This document shows positions 9,917-19,197 of a stretch of 51,744 nt of DNA, piece after piece; the first letter of the stretch is position 1; every line of letters begins with the position of its first letter. The notes beneath the pieces are model-generated. The model worked only from the letters and a program-made list of their open reading frames with translations. It was not told the DNA's origin and did no database searches. The DNA is from CAZXVU01 sp964644465 (GTDB taxonomy: Bacteria; Chlamydiota; Chlamydiia; Chlamydiales; SM23-39), in contig CAZXVU010000002.1 in NCBI GenBank assembly GCA_964644465.1, forward strand, positions 1 through 51,744, in the 5' to 3' direction. The translations under genes were made by a program, and so were the position numbers.

Positions 9917-9945
9917 TTATACTGAAATTAAAAGTTAATTACAAC
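9917..9945 (-). promoter_or_regulatory. Sigma70/sigma66-type promoter of the CCCH gene
   Basis: On the minus strand TTGTAA (9945-9940) and a perfect TATAAT (9922-9917) are separated by exactly 17 bases, in AT-rich DNA about 35 bases before the ATG. A GGAG sequence 11 bases before the start serves as ribosome binding site. Confidence 0.65.
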
Positions 9946-10010
9946 TAAACAGATTTTTTTAATTATATGTTATATAATTGGATTTCAAGATGTTATGACG
10001 GAACCGACGA

Positions 10011-10040
10011 AAAGCGGTTCGGATTAGGAACCGCCTTTTG
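10011..10040 (-). terminator. Terminator after the ybaK-like gene
   Basis: GCGGTTC (10014-10020) and GAACCGC (10028-10034) form a perfect 7-bp stem with a 7-base loop. On the minus strand the stem is followed by TTTTCG; on the plus strand by CTTTTGTTTT, so it may work both ways. It ends just after the stop of the ybaK-like gene. Confidence 0.75.
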
Positions 10041-10042
10041 TT

Positions 10043-10519
10043 TTACCTTTGTGTGAGGTTCACAATAGCCGCATGGCTTGCCTGGACCAAATGCTCTGGC
10101 TTGATCAGGATTTCTTCTCCCCAAACCCCTGTCCCCACTCCTAAGACTGTTTCATCCATCAGGCTCGCATCTATGAAAGTTCGAAAGCCTTGAGGCTGCC
10201 AATGAAAGGGGGGAATAGAGCCGACTACATATCCAGTGATCTCTTTAACCCGATCCGGTGAGCACATAGAGATGTTGCGGGAGCCTATGATTTTTTTAAG
10301 ATGTCCGGAGACGGCGCTCTGGTCTCCGCCGACCATAATCAAGACGGCTTCTCCTTTGTCGCTTTCAAAAATAAGCGTTTTCACCATTTGCCTCTCGCGG
10401 AATCCGAGCGCGCGAGCTACATTCGCGGCCCCTTTTTCCGTGCTTTGGGGAAAGGAGCGGTGCTCGTAGGGGATTTTCCGCTCATCGAGATATTGGATCG
10501 AAGCGATATTTTTATGCAT
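10043..10519 (-). CDS. YbaK/EbsC-family aminoacyl-tRNA deacylase
   Basis: The protein has 158 residues, the usual size for the free-standing YbaK/ProX family. These proteins hydrolyse mischarged tRNAs (for example Cys-tRNA-Pro or Ala-tRNA-Pro) in the cytoplasm. Visible family marks are the early ERKIPYEH segment, the conserved Lys in QMVKTLIF (K47), the hydrophobic strand AVLIMVGGDQ, and GSIPPF at residues 100-105, which corresponds to the GxxxPF loop. The start overlaps the end of the upstream symporter gene by 8 bases, so the two are cotranscribed, and a terminator follows. Which tRNA it edits cannot be read from the sequence. Confidence 0.82.
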   Translation of the reverse strand: MHKNIASIQYLDERKIPYEHRSFPQSTEKGAANVARALGFRERQMVKTLIFESDKGEAVLIMVGGDQSAVSGHLKKIIGSRNISMCSPDRVKEITGYVVGSIPPFHWQPQGFRTFIDASLMDETVLGVGTGVWGEEILIKPEHLVQASHAAIVNLTQR

Positions 10520-11843
10520 GGGTTTCCTCCTTCAGGGATTGAGTTTCTGATTTTTTAAATACATGAAAAAGTAAAGCAGCCATATGGGGCACTGCCATCG
10601 AGGCCAAAATGAGGTCCATTAAAGACCAAAAGGTTTTAACCTCGGCATTCGCTCCGATAAAGATCATGAGCGTAGTAGCCGCCAGATACCAGTACGTTTT
10701 TCGATTGTCAGTGAGATATCCATAGCATTGGCCTCCGTTATAGCTGTTGCCTAAGATCGTGCCGAAACCGAAAAGAAAGGTGCTCAGGAGCACGATCGCA
10801 ATCCCAAAAGTGGAAAAATAGAGTTGGAAAGAAGAAGCGACCATGCTGATCCCCAAAGGGATCTCGGGATCTTGCCAAGTTCGAGTTACGAGCGATACGC
10901 ATCCGGAAAGAAATGCGATAAAGCCTGCAGTGTACGTGGAGACCATGGCCAGCGCTGCTTGAGCTTCCGGATTTTGTGTCTCTGCCATCGAATGGGGAAT
11001 CGCCTGGGTTCCAATGCCCGCTTCGCAGGCTTGAGTTCCTTTGAAAACTCCCCATCGCAATGCCGATACGATCCCTCCAACCAGAGTGCCGCTGGCCATG
11101 GCATAGGGAGAAAGAGCGGATTGAAACATGTCATGAAAAATGCTCCCCAGCCGGTCGGCATTCGAAAAAAGGATCCAAAGGCAGGAACCGATATAGAGAG
11201 AGAACATGATCGGGATCAACTTCGCTGAGAAAGTGGCGATCCGCCGAATCCCTCCTAACAAAATGATGAATACTAAAAGAGCGATCAAACTGCCCGATAA
11301 GAGAGTCGGAATGCGGTAGGAGCCAAGCAGGGGAGAATCTAAAATCGCAGCTAACTGATTCGCTTGCGCTCCAGACCAGGCCGTCATGAGAAGGAGACAA
11401 CATACTGCATACCATTTTGCTGCAGCCGGCGAGAGAAGAATTTCAATGTATTGCATGGGTCCGCCCATGATAGCCCCTGACTTCAGCTTTTTTCGATACC
11501 GGATTGATAAATCCACCTCGGCGAACGTCGCTGCGCTTCCAAAAAAGGAAGTCAGCAAAAAGCCAAGCAGGGCTCCAGGGCCTCCTAAGTGGATGGCGAT
11601 AACTGGAGCTACGATGGTTGAAATCCCCAATGTGGTCGACATGGCAGTGAAAAGGGCCTTATAGGGTGGAATCGTATTTTGGTTTTGAGACTGGTTTGCA
11701 AAAGAGCTTTTTAACAAGCTCGGGAGCGTTCGAAAGAATCGGATCTGAACGAATCGCAGTTTGAGGGTGATGAATAGACTCCCAGCCAAGATAAATAGGC
11801 AGGAAGCAAATAAAATATAATCAGATGCTTGTTTGATAAACAT
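10512..11843 (-). CDS. Sodium:alanine/glycine symporter, AGCS family
   Basis: This 443-residue polytopic inner-membrane protein would import alanine, glycine or D-alanine with sodium. The AGCS marks are GAIMGGPMQYIE (residues 123-134), the AALTGTLG-like FTAMSTTLGISTIVAP (67-80) and the segment GTQACEAGIGTQ, which corresponds to the family's SNEAGMGS region. About ten or eleven hydrophobic helices are visible. Chlamydia has a D-alanine/glycine permease (dagA) of this family, so an amino-acid supply role is likely. The gene leads a two-gene unit with the YbaK-type deacylase. Confidence 0.85.
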   Translation of the reverse strand: MFIKQASDYILFASCLFILAGSLFITLKLRFVQIRFFRTLPSLLKSSFANQSQNQNTIPPYKALFTAMSTTLGISTIVAPVIAIHLGGPGALLGFLLTSFFGSAATFAEVDLSIRYRKKLKSGAIMGGPMQYIEILLSPAAAKWYAVCCLLLMTAWSGAQANQLAAILDSPLLGSYRIPTLLSGSLIALLVFIILLGGIRRIATFSAKLIPIMFSLYIGSCLWILFSNADRLGSIFHDMFQSALSPYAMASGTLVGGIVSALRWGVFKGTQACEAGIGTQAIPHSMAETQNPEAQAALAMVSTYTAGFIAFLSGCVSLVTRTWQDPEIPLGISMVASSFQLYFSTFGIAIVLLSTFLFGFGTILGNSYNGGQCYGYLTDNRKTYWYLAATTLMIFIGANAEVKTFWSLMDLILASMAVPHMAALLFHVFKKSETQSLKEETHA

Positions 11844-11880
11844 AAAAAAACGCCTAAATTTTAGAATAAAAAAAATGTAC

Positions 11881-11904
11881 CAAAACTCTTTAATTTGAGT
11901 TTTG
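11881..11904. promoter_or_regulatory. Perfect 8-bp inverted repeat between speE and the symporter gene
   Basis: CAAAACTC (11881-11888) and GAGTTTTG (11897-11904) are separated by TTTAATTT. On the minus strand the arm is followed by GTACATTTTTTTT, so it could end speE transcription. It also lies about 40 bases before the symporter start and could be an operator. The rest of 11844-12129 is AT-rich and I see no gene in it. Confidence 0.35.
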
Positions 11905-12129
11905 TGAATAAAAATTGGTTTTAAAGTGAATTAATTCGAGAAATTGCAATTAGAGTTGCAATTATTATTGAGGGAGGAAGAGGAGGAAAGTTGGGATACA
12001 GACAGAACTTTTAGATGCGTCAATCGCATGCAGTGATGCATAAGAACCTCTCTTGTAAAGCTCGGTTTAAGAGCTCTTTGGAGTATATAAGAACTTCGCA
12101 ATCTGCGCAATATGTGGAAGAAATTTATA

Positions 12130-13023
12130 TTATGATCTGATCACATCCAACACATATTGCGGCAGAGCAAAGGACGCTTTATGAATCGCAGGGGTGTAAT
12201 ACTGCATCTTTCCTTTCACCTTCTTTAGTTTTTCTTGGAGCGTTTTTTCTGAAAGGCGGTATTTAAAATCAGACGCATAGCCGAAAGCCATAAAGCCTCC
12301 CACATAACTCGGGATTGGAGCTAGATAGAATTCTACATGTTTGAAATGGGGCTTCCGGTTTTCAAGAGTCAGAGTAAGTTCCTCTTTTTGTAAGAAGGGG
12401 ACTCCATTCTGATTGACGAAGATCCCTTTAGGATTGAGAAGCTTTTTGCAATCTCCATAAAATTCGGTTGTAAAAAGCACTTTTCCCGGGCCAATAGGAT
12501 CGGTAGAATCACAGAGAATTACATCGAATTTTTCCTTAGAATCTTTCACGTAAACGGCAGCATCTTGGATGATGATTTTGGTTCGAGGATCCTCAAAAGC
12601 GCCCTGAGAAAGATGGGGGAGATATTTCTTGGACAGCTCGATGACGGATCCGTCGATTTCCACTAAGACAGCATTTTGGACAGTTTCATGTTTGAGGACT
12701 TCTCTCAAGGTCCCTCCATCTCCTCCGCCAATGATCAGGACTGAAAGGGGATTTCCATGAGCAAGAAGGGGAACATGAGCGAGCATTTCATGATAGATGG
12801 CCTCATCGGCCTCGGTGGTTTGAATGGTGCCGTCGATAGCGAGGACAGTTCCAAATCGGTTGTTCTTAAAAATAGCTAAGTCCCAAAAGTTGGTCTTTTC
12901 CTGGTAGATCATCTCATCGATGGCAAAAGATTGTCCCCATTCAGGATACAATTTTTCCAGATAGCGGTCGGTTGCGCAAAGCGATACAGCGGCAAGGGTC
13001 AAAGGGATGATTTTACCAAACAT
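12130..13023 (-). CDS. speE: Spermidine synthase-like aminopropyltransferase with N-terminal signal peptide
   Basis: The 297-residue protein would transfer an aminopropyl group from decarboxylated S-adenosylmethionine to putrescine. The fold and site are clear: DGTIQTTEADEAIYHEMLAH (residues 64-83), the nucleotide-binding GGGDGG (99-104), LVEID (120-124) and DSTDPIGP (172-179), with both active-site Asp. The oddity is the first 17 residues, MFGKIIPLTLAAVSLCA, which look like a cleavable signal peptide or a lipobox-like end (SLCA). The start is well supported by AGGAG (13036-13032) eight bases before the ATG. If processed, the enzyme would be periplasmic, which is unusual. No speD or other polyamine gene is adjacent. 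Confidence 0.82.
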   Translation of the reverse strand: MFGKIIPLTLAAVSLCATDRYLEKLYPEWGQSFAIDEMIYQEKTNFWDLAIFKNNRFGTVLAIDGTIQTTEADEAIYHEMLAHVPLLAHGNPLSVLIIGGGDGGTLREVLKHETVQNAVLVEIDGSVIELSKKYLPHLSQGAFEDPRTKIIIQDAAVYVKDSKEKFDVILCDSTDPIGPGKVLFTTEFYGDCKKLLNPKGIFVNQNGVPFLQKEELTLTLENRKPHFKHVEFYLAPIPSYVGGFMAFGYASDFKYRLSEKTLQEKLKKVKGKMQYYTPAIHKASFALPQYVLDVIRS

Positions 13024-13074
13024 GATGGGAGCTCCTAAATAAAAAAGAGCGCCATCTTACAGAGGGGAAAGAAT

Positions 13075-13995
13075 TTACAACCAGCGTTTTCTTTGGAAAT
13101 AAAGAACGCCGCCGATTGAGGCGACAGCTATGATTCCCATCACCATTAGAAAAGCATGTTTATCCGAGGCTAGAGGGAGGGCGACGTTCATCCCGTAAAT
13201 GGAGGCGATGATCGTTGGAATGCTGAAGACAATTGTGAGGGCAGTGAGAAGTTTGATGGTTCTGTTCACATCGTTGGTGAAAATAATGTGGTAGGAGTCT
13301 CTCAAGGAGCGGATGCTTTTGATATTGACGCGGCAGACATCTTCCGACTGCCGAATGGCAATCATTAAGTCTTCAAGGAGATCTAAATCTTTTTCATAGA
13401 GATTGATATTACGGCCTCCGGCCATTGTTTCGAGAAGGTTCCGCATGGGGACTAAGGAAGTGAGGTATTGATTGAGGATTTCCTCGTTTTTAGTAAGGAC
13501 AATGATCGCGTTGCTATCGATGACCTGGGTGGGCTGTTCTGCCCCTAAAATGCTGTGGCGCACCCGTTTAATGCTATTGGTATAGTCTTGCGTGATTTTT
13601 AAAAGAATATGAAGGATCAGTTTTGATTTTTGGGTAGTTCCCATAGCCGTATTGCTCATAATAAGCTGTTCGATGATCTCGCTGCGATGGGGAGAGATGG
13701 CGATGACGAAGGTATTTGTGAGGATCATAGTGAGAGTTTGCGTGTAGAGGCCGAACTCTTGTTCGCCCGGATGGCGGACGAAGAAAAGCATGTTTTCTCC
13801 CTTTTGCTCGATGCGGGGGAGTTCGTATTTATCCAAGCTATCTCGGATATCGGCAATATCTAACCCTGTGATCTCTGAAATCTTAGAGAGGTCTTCAAGA
13901 TTTGCTTCCCGGGCATAAATCCAGCTGCCCGGACGAAAGTCTTCTATCTTTTTAAATTCAGTATCCCGGATGGTCTTGAAGTAGATTTCAATCAT
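13075..13995 (-). CDS. corA: CorA-family magnesium/cobalt transporter
   Basis: The protein has 306 residues. A large soluble N-terminal domain with long helices is followed by two C-terminal membrane helices. The family signature GMN is at residues 268-270 in the context SIYGMNVALP, directly after the first helix (about 245-266). The chain ends in a short basic tail (YFQRKRWL), as in CorA. It imports magnesium and related divalent ions through the inner membrane as a pentamer. The gene stands between speE and lpxD in the same direction, with short spacers (51 bases each) and no clear terminator. Confidence 0.88.
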   Translation of the reverse strand: MIEIYFKTIRDTEFKKIEDFRPGSWIYAREANLEDLSKISEITGLDIADIRDSLDKYELPRIEQKGENMLFFVRHPGEQEFGLYTQTLTMILTNTFVIAISPHRSEIIEQLIMSNTAMGTTQKSKLILHILLKITQDYTNSIKRVRHSILGAEQPTQVIDSNAIIVLTKNEEILNQYLTSLVPMRNLLETMAGGRNINLYEKDLDLLEDLMIAIRQSEDVCRVNIKSIRSLRDSYHIIFTNDVNRTIKLLTALTIVFSIPTIIASIYGMNVALPLASDKHAFLMVMGIIAVASIGGVLYFQRKRWL

Positions 13996-14046
13996 AACCT
14001 CTAAATATCTCTAGAGGCATGGATAAGGCAAGTTAAAAGGAGGAGG

Positions 14047-15084
14047 TCACGGCGTTAGAGCTTCGACTTTCTTTTCGAGTTCTTTGATTCTCTGGACGTA
14101 TTCTTCGAGTTTGCGGACGTGGACTTCTTGGCGATGGTATTCGTTGATGGGAATCGCTGGGCTGCCCCGGTATTTGCCGGTTTTCAGCGATTTGCTGACT
14201 CCAGCGCGAGTTGCGATCAGAACATGGTCTCCGAGTTCGACATGTCCTACAATGCCAGCTTGGCCGCCCATCATGACATATTTTCCTGTCTTGACAGAAC
14301 CAGCGACGCCGGTTTGAGCTGCGATGATATTATGTTCGCCGACCTCTACATTATGGGCGATCTGGACCAGATTATCGATCTTGGTCCCTTTTTTGATGAT
14401 CGTGGCCTTAAATCGGGAACGGTCAATGGTTGAATTAGCGCCAATTTCCACGTCATCTTCAAGAATGACAATCCCGAGCTGCTCGAGTTTTATATGCCGG
14501 CCGAGGTGATCTGGAGTATATCCAAAGCCGCAAGAACCGATGACAGTACCCGGTTGAAGAATCACCCGGTTGCCAAGGCGGCATCGCTCTCGAATGACAC
14601 AGGAAGGATGGATAAAGCAGTTTTCTCCGATCTCTACTTCGTAACCAATCGAAACATTTGGACAGATGGTTGTATTTGCGCCGATTTTCACATGGCGGTC
14701 GATGACAGCATTCGGACCTACAGTGACATTAGAGCCCAGTTGTGCCGTTGGATGGATTACAGCGGTGGGATGAATCCCTTGAAATCCAGAATCGCGGTTT
14801 TCAGAGAGGAGCAAAAGTTCGGCGATGATCTGGATGGCGCGGGAAGGATCAGAGGAAATGAGAAAATTTTTCCCTTCATGAATAGGACCGTTTGGGCCTA
14901 CGCAGATAACGCCCGCAATCGAAGTTTTCATGGCTTCTGTATAGCGGGTATTAGCTAGGAATGAGGCGTCGGATGAAGTAGCCTCTTCAAGGGTATTTAC
15001 CCCAGTGATGATATAAGAAGGATTGCCAATAAGCTGGGCGGCGCATTTCGCCGCCAGCTCAGATAGAGTATAACTCTTCTGCAT
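14047..15084 (-). CDS. lpxD: UDP-3-O-acylglucosamine N-acyltransferase LpxD
   Basis: LpxD adds the second acyl chain from acyl-ACP in lipid A synthesis. The 345-residue protein has an N-terminal uridine-binding domain (about 1-100), a left-handed beta-helix of hexapeptide repeats (about 105-310, many [IV]GxxxxI steps) and a C-terminal helix. The catalytic His is H244 in QIAHNVEVG. Its start overlaps the stop of ompH by one base (TAATG), so the two are translationally coupled. The order bamA-ompH-lpxD is conserved in Chlamydia and links envelope assembly to lipid A synthesis. Acyl-ACP for the enzyme comes from the fab operon nearby. Confidence 0.95.
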   Translation of the reverse strand: MQKSYTLSELAAKCAAQLIGNPSYIITGVNTLEEATSSDASFLANTRYTEAMKTSIAGVICVGPNGPIHEGKNFLISSDPSRAIQIIAELLLLSENRDSGFQGIHPTAVIHPTAQLGSNVTVGPNAVIDRHVKIGANTTICPNVSIGYEVEIGENCFIHPSCVIRERCRLGNRVILQPGTVIGSCGFGYTPDHLGRHIKLEQLGIVILEDDVEIGANSTIDRSRFKATIIKKGTKIDNLVQIAHNVEVGEHNIIAAQTGVAGSVKTGKYVMMGGQAGIVGHVELGDHVLIATRAGVSKSLKTGKYRGSPAIPINEYHRQEVHVRKLEEYVQRIKELEKKVEALTP

Positions 15085-15695
15085 TAACCAGCCTTATCAA
15101 GTACAGTTTCGTCAACTGCATTGATCGGAGCAAGATCTTCGGCATTGTCAGAGAGTTTTCTAGATGTTTTTGCATCTAATTCATAGTTGCTGTCCATTTC
15201 GTTGATGACGAGATTCGTCACATCGAGGTCTGGACGGATGTAGAAGCATGCTTCTTTGTTCATTACATAGTCGAGCTTCTTAGACTTTGCGATCTTCTCG
15301 GAAGCCTTAGCGATCGAGCCGCTCATTTTTTGGATCATTTGGTAATTGGCATGCTGAAGCACTTGATAGAACTGATTTTGATAGCGGCCATGATCTTCTT
15401 GAAGAGTTTGGAATTTTACTTTGAGCTCTTCTTCCGCTTTTGGGGATAGGCTGTCGAGATATTCTGTATCATCGAACTTTGAAGCGAGTTCTTTCAATTC
15501 TTTTTCAGTATCTTCGATGAGAGAGGCCAGCTGTTTGCGGATGCTCTCCATGTTTTCCTGCTCTTTTTTGCCGACTTTCGAGTCAGTGATGCAAGATGTG
15601 AAATTGACGACGCCGATTACGGGGCCATCAGCAGCTGATGCCGTTGCAGCAATAAGGCTGAAGGCCATAGCGGCTGAAAAGAAAAATTTTCGCAT
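15084..15695 (-). CDS. ompH: OmpH/Skp-like periplasmic chaperone
   Basis: This 203-residue protein has a clear signal peptide (MRKFFFSAAMAFSLIAATASA). The mature part is charged and coiled-coil-like (about 45-130), followed by an FYQVLQHANYQMIQKMS segment, as in Skp. Skp-type chaperones hold unfolded outer-membrane proteins on their way to BamA. I chose ATG 15695, which has GGAG just upstream, over a longer frame opening at 15755 that would bury the signal peptide. It lies 20 bases after bamA and overlaps lpxD. The C-terminus after about residue 150 is longer than in E. coli Skp and rich in Asp/Asn. Confidence 0.9.
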   Translation of the reverse strand: MRKFFFSAAMAFSLIAATASAADGPVIGVVNFTSCITDSKVGKKEQENMESIRKQLASLIEDTEKELKELASKFDDTEYLDSLSPKAEEELKVKFQTLQEDHGRYQNQFYQVLQHANYQMIQKMSGSIAKASEKIAKSKKLDYVMNKEACFYIRPDLDVTNLVINEMDSNYELDAKTSRKLSDNAEDLAPINAVDETVLDKAG

Positions 15696-15715
15696 AAATT
15701 CTCCAAAAGTTTTTG

Positions 15716-18148
15716 TTAAAATTGTCCACCCATTGAGAAGAAGACTTTCTGCCATTTTCCTTCATTTCGGTCCTTTTTGACTAGTGGGTATCCATATCCG
15801 ACCATAATTGGGGTTCGGTTACCTATATCTAGCCGTATGCCAAGGCCGATGCTGGGACGGATTTTATCAATCTCAAATTCTCCGAAAGTCACGCTACCGA
15901 CATCGATAAAGGTGAAGACATCGAGCATTCGAAAAATTTCTTGGTTGTATTCAAGAGAAAGAAGAGAGGAAGAAAGGCCGCCGAAGGGGGTATCTGTCGG
16001 TTGGGGATTTCCGCTTGCATCGAGGAGCTCAACAACAGGACCTAGTAAGAAAGGTTTATATCCGCGTACCGTTGTTTCACCGCCTAAGAAGAAGCGCTCG
16101 CTATAAGGAACCCCGTTTTTCTTTGTCTTGCCGTAGGGGACGATGTATTTGAAGTCTCCTCGGAGTTTCAAAGTGCCTTTGCACCAAACAGGGAAGTAAA
16201 TGGCATTGAGGTAGCTCAATTTAAAAAAGTCATACTTACCGCCAATCCCTGCGATTTCTGATTCGAAATAGGATCTCCATCCTCGATGGGGCTTATAAGC
16301 ATTATCTGTTGAATCGTAGCTGAGGTTTCCGCTGAAAGCGGAGATCAGACCTTTCTGATCGAGCAATCTCTCCATTGCATCTGCTGAAGCTACAGAAAGC
16401 GCGGATTCCGGATCGATCGGATCGAGATTGAGGTGGTCTTTAGAATGTCGGACGCGCTGCCTCATACCCACGGTCCAATAATTGGTCAGGGGGTAATTTG
16501 TATAAACAGATCCGCCGTAGGTCACAACAACCACGTCTTTTTGCAAATTATGGCTGAATGTGCGGCTGATCTCGACCCCTAAACGCCAGAGAGAGTCATT
16601 GACATAAGGGTTGAGCCAGGAAACTAAAATATTATTTTGTTTCTTACCGACGGTGCCTCTAACGTGGAAGAATTCGCCGCCGCCCCTTAAGCGGGAGATA
16701 CGTCCGCCAAGAGCTCTGCCAACGCCTCTGATATTGAAATTTCTTTCTGTCAGGTCAAGACCGCCGAAAACATCGTCCATGGAGCTGAATCCCATGAAAA
16801 GACTGACGTTTCCAGTCGTTGTTTCTTCAACTTCGATGTAAACATCGCGATAATTATCGCCCAAGCCTACATCATCCGCAGTCCGCACTGCATAGACGTT
16901 GACGCTTTTAAAATAACCGACCGCTTCAAGACGCTGCTGGGTAGCTTTAAGCTTGCGGCAGTCGAAAGTATCGCCCGGGCAAAGCAATGATTCCCGTAGA
17001 ATCACATTGTTCAGAGTAGAGGTATTTCCAAAAATATGGATCAACCCGATTTTGTACTGCTGTCCTTCTTCAATAGAGAAGTTGACGTCGAAAACGGGTT
17101 CGTCTTCTTTGAGGACTGTCTCATATTGGACGCTGGCATCGATATACCCTTTTTGGCCATAGAGATCTTTAATGGCCTGGGATGTGTCGCGCAATTTGTC
17201 GGGCGAGAATGTTTCGTTGGATGAAATGAGCGATTTTCTTTGAATATCTTCAATGGGGATCAGAGTGTTTCCTTCGAAGAGTACGTTCCCGAAATGATAG
17301 AGCTGGCCGCGATGGGCGATGATTTCGACGATCATCTTACCGCTCTCTGGATCATCGAGAAGCTGAACTTGCACCCGTGCGTCTGCATACCCTTTATTAT
17401 GCAAATAATTCAGCGTCGTCATCCGGTCTTGTTCTAACGCTTCATCTCGGAATATGCCGGTACCTGTCATCCAGCTGGTGAGGAAGTTGTATTTTTTCAA
17501 AAAGACTTGATCGCTGAGATCGCTCTGTTCTGATTTTGTAAAGCCTGAGAAGACGATCTTTTTAATGTAGCCAGGGCGGCCTTCCCGCACATCGATAACG
17601 ACATCGATCTGATTCGTATTTGGGACAGCTTGGATTGTGTAGGATACTTGCGATTCAAAGTAACCTTTCTTGAAGTAGAGCTCTTTGACCTTATTGAATG
17701 CCTTATTGAATTCTTGCCTGTTGAAAATCGTATTCGGCTTGATATCGAGTTCTTTCTGCAAGGTCGAAGTTTTGAACTGCTCATTTCCATACCACTGGAT
17801 CGAATGGATCAAAGGCTTCGGAGTGACTCGTATCGTAATAAATACCCGGCCGTCCTTCAGTCTCAACACCGGTTCAACCCGATCATATTCTTCGGAAAGG
17901 CTTTTCAAATCATTATCAAAAGTGAGCTGCGAAAAATCATCGCCTTCTTTCGTTTTTAACCTGGAAAGAATCGGTTTCGCATCAAATGATGGCTCAGCAT
18001 CTGGAGAGTCGACGACAACCTCGATCTGCGAAACGCGTTTGTCATCATAAAGTTCAGCAGCAACTAATGGACTCGCTGCGCTAGCAAAAAGTATGGAGAG
18101 AAGAACATAGGATCTAATGAAAGGATCGCGGCGTCGTTGTTTTGTCAT
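15716..18148 (-). CDS. bamA: Outer-membrane protein assembly factor BamA (Omp85)
   Basis: BamA inserts beta-barrel proteins into the outer membrane. From ATG 18148 the protein has 810 residues: a signal peptide ending near SPLVAA (about residue 31), five POTRA-like repeats (about 35-440), and a C-terminal barrel. The barrel contains GGETTVRGYKPF, the VRGY lid-loop motif, and ends in SMGGQF with terminal Phe. An upstream in-frame Met at 18271 would put 41 residues before the signal peptide and reaches into the repeat DNA, so I reject it. The gene heads the bamA-ompH-lpxD unit. Confidence 0.95.
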   Translation of the reverse strand: MTKQRRRDPFIRSYVLLSILFASAASPLVAAELYDDKRVSQIEVVVDSPDAEPSFDAKPILSRLKTKEGDDFSQLTFDNDLKSLSEEYDRVEPVLRLKDGRVFITIRVTPKPLIHSIQWYGNEQFKTSTLQKELDIKPNTIFNRQEFNKAFNKVKELYFKKGYFESQVSYTIQAVPNTNQIDVVIDVREGRPGYIKKIVFSGFTKSEQSDLSDQVFLKKYNFLTSWMTGTGIFRDEALEQDRMTTLNYLHNKGYADARVQVQLLDDPESGKMIVEIIAHRGQLYHFGNVLFEGNTLIPIEDIQRKSLISSNETFSPDKLRDTSQAIKDLYGQKGYIDASVQYETVLKEDEPVFDVNFSIEEGQQYKIGLIHIFGNTSTLNNVILRESLLCPGDTFDCRKLKATQQRLEAVGYFKSVNVYAVRTADDVGLGDNYRDVYIEVEETTTGNVSLFMGFSSMDDVFGGLDLTERNFNIRGVGRALGGRISRLRGGGEFFHVRGTVGKKQNNILVSWLNPYVNDSLWRLGVEISRTFSHNLQKDVVVVTYGGSVYTNYPLTNYWTVGMRQRVRHSKDHLNLDPIDPESALSVASADAMERLLDQKGLISAFSGNLSYDSTDNAYKPHRGWRSYFESEIAGIGGKYDFFKLSYLNAIYFPVWCKGTLKLRGDFKYIVPYGKTKKNGVPYSERFFLGGETTVRGYKPFLLGPVVELLDASGNPQPTDTPFGGLSSSLLSLEYNQEIFRMLDVFTFIDVGSVTFGEFEIDKIRPSIGLGIRLDIGNRTPIMVGYGYPLVKKDRNEGKWQKVFFSMGGQF

Positions 18149-18215
18149 GTCAGTAATGAATCCTTTTCGACTTCGTAGTCCATCGATTATAGAAATCGCC
18201 CCAAATATAATCAAC

Positions 18216-18545
18216 AAATTAGGGCTGAGGCGAGGCCGGCGCCAAATCAATCCTCCTCGCCCTTTCCCCAAAGATGATGCATCTTCGGGGACCCCTTGGG
18301 AAAACGGCCCTATTTACTTAAATAGAGGCGCTCCTCGTTCGGACCACTCGCTTCCTTTCCCCAAAAAACTTCGATTTTTTGGGGACCCCTGTACGCTCGT
18401 TTTGATTTTGCTTGGCCTCGCTCAGCCTCGGACCGCAAACTTCGTTGCGGACTTTATCCGCAACTTTGTTGCGGCTTTTTTCTCTCTGTGATCTCTGTGC
18501 CTCTGTGTCTCTGTGTTGAATAGAGCCAGGTACCCTTGTGCTCGG
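18216..18545. repeat. Intergenic palindromic repeat cluster between bamA and recR
   Basis: This gene-free stretch is packed with hairpins. The first (18266-18290) has CCCC-A-AAGATG arms; the second (18359-18384) has a perfect 10-bp stem CCCCAAAAAA/TTTTTTGGGG. Both are followed by GACCCC. Two tandem stems follow, CCGCAA/TTGCGG at 18433-18450 and 18458-18474; the second is followed by a T-run. GCGAGGCC near 18225 pairs with GGCCTCGC near 18415. The right end (about 18490-18545, CTCTGTGTCTCTGTG then TAGAGCCAGGTACCC) is closely similar to 51483-51535. Confidence 0.75.
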
Positions 18546-18594
18546 AAGCCGGCTTAGTAGATTCGCGGGGAGTTTTTATGTAGGTTCGCGGGGA

Positions 18595-19197
18595 TTATAA
18601 GGTCTGGCGGCCGACAAGGGCGCGGGCGAGAGTTCCGCCATCGATATATTCAAGAGTGCTTCCAACAGGCAAGCCAAATGCTAAACGGGAAATAGCAAGC
18701 TGGGGCCGAAGAAGCTGGTTTTTTAAGAAGAGAGCAGTCGTGTCGCCTTCAAGAGTGGAATCAAAAGCGATAATGACTTCCCGCACATTGTGCTCCGCGA
18801 TCCGCTTTTCAATGCGGTCGACGCGCAATGAAGTTGCATGGCGGCCATCAAGCGGTGAGAGAAGATGTTCTACAACATGATAAAGTCCGCGATAGGATTT
18901 GGTCTCTTCAATGGAATATGCATCGCGGGGAGAGGCGAGTATGCAAAGAGATGTTGGGTCGCGGAGAGTAGGATTGCAAAAATGGCATGAACCTTGATGC
19001 GTCAAACATCCGCAAGTTGGACATTGAGGGATTTTTTCCTGAATGTTTTTCAGCAATTCTCCCAATTCGAGAAGTTGATCTTGGGGCCAGCTTAGGAATT
19101 CAAAAGCAAATCTCTCGGCTGTGCGAGTGCCAACGCCTGGCAGCTTTTTCAAATGGGCGATGAGTGAGAGTAGATCTTCGGGGTATTTATTTGGCAT
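18595..19197 (-). CDS. recR: Recombination mediator RecR
   Basis: RecR acts with RecO/RecF to load RecA at gaps in damaged DNA. The 200-residue length is standard. An N-terminal helix-hairpin-helix (LKKLPGVGTRTAERFAF, about 16-32) is followed by the zinc finger C59-x2-C62-x8-C71-x2-C74. A Toprim domain (SLCILASPRDAYSIEET, then EVIIAFDSTLEGDTTA) and the Walker-like end SRLAFGLPVGSTLEY complete the family pattern. It lies next to bamA, as in Chlamydia, and is divergent from fabH. Confidence 0.95.
   Translation of the reverse strand: MPNKYPEDLLSLIAHLKKLPGVGTRTAERFAFEFLSWPQDQLLELGELLKNIQEKIPQCPTCGCLTHQGSCHFCNPTLRDPTSLCILASPRDAYSIEETKSYRGLYHVVEHLLSPLDGRHATSLRVDRIEKRIAEHNVREVIIAFDSTLEGDTTALFLKNQLLRPQLAISRLAFGLPVGSTLEYIDGGTLARALVGRQTL

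Noticed and set aside
18146..18271. Longer BamA start at 18271
   Set aside because: It places 41 basic residues before a proper signal peptide and runs into palindromic repeat DNA.
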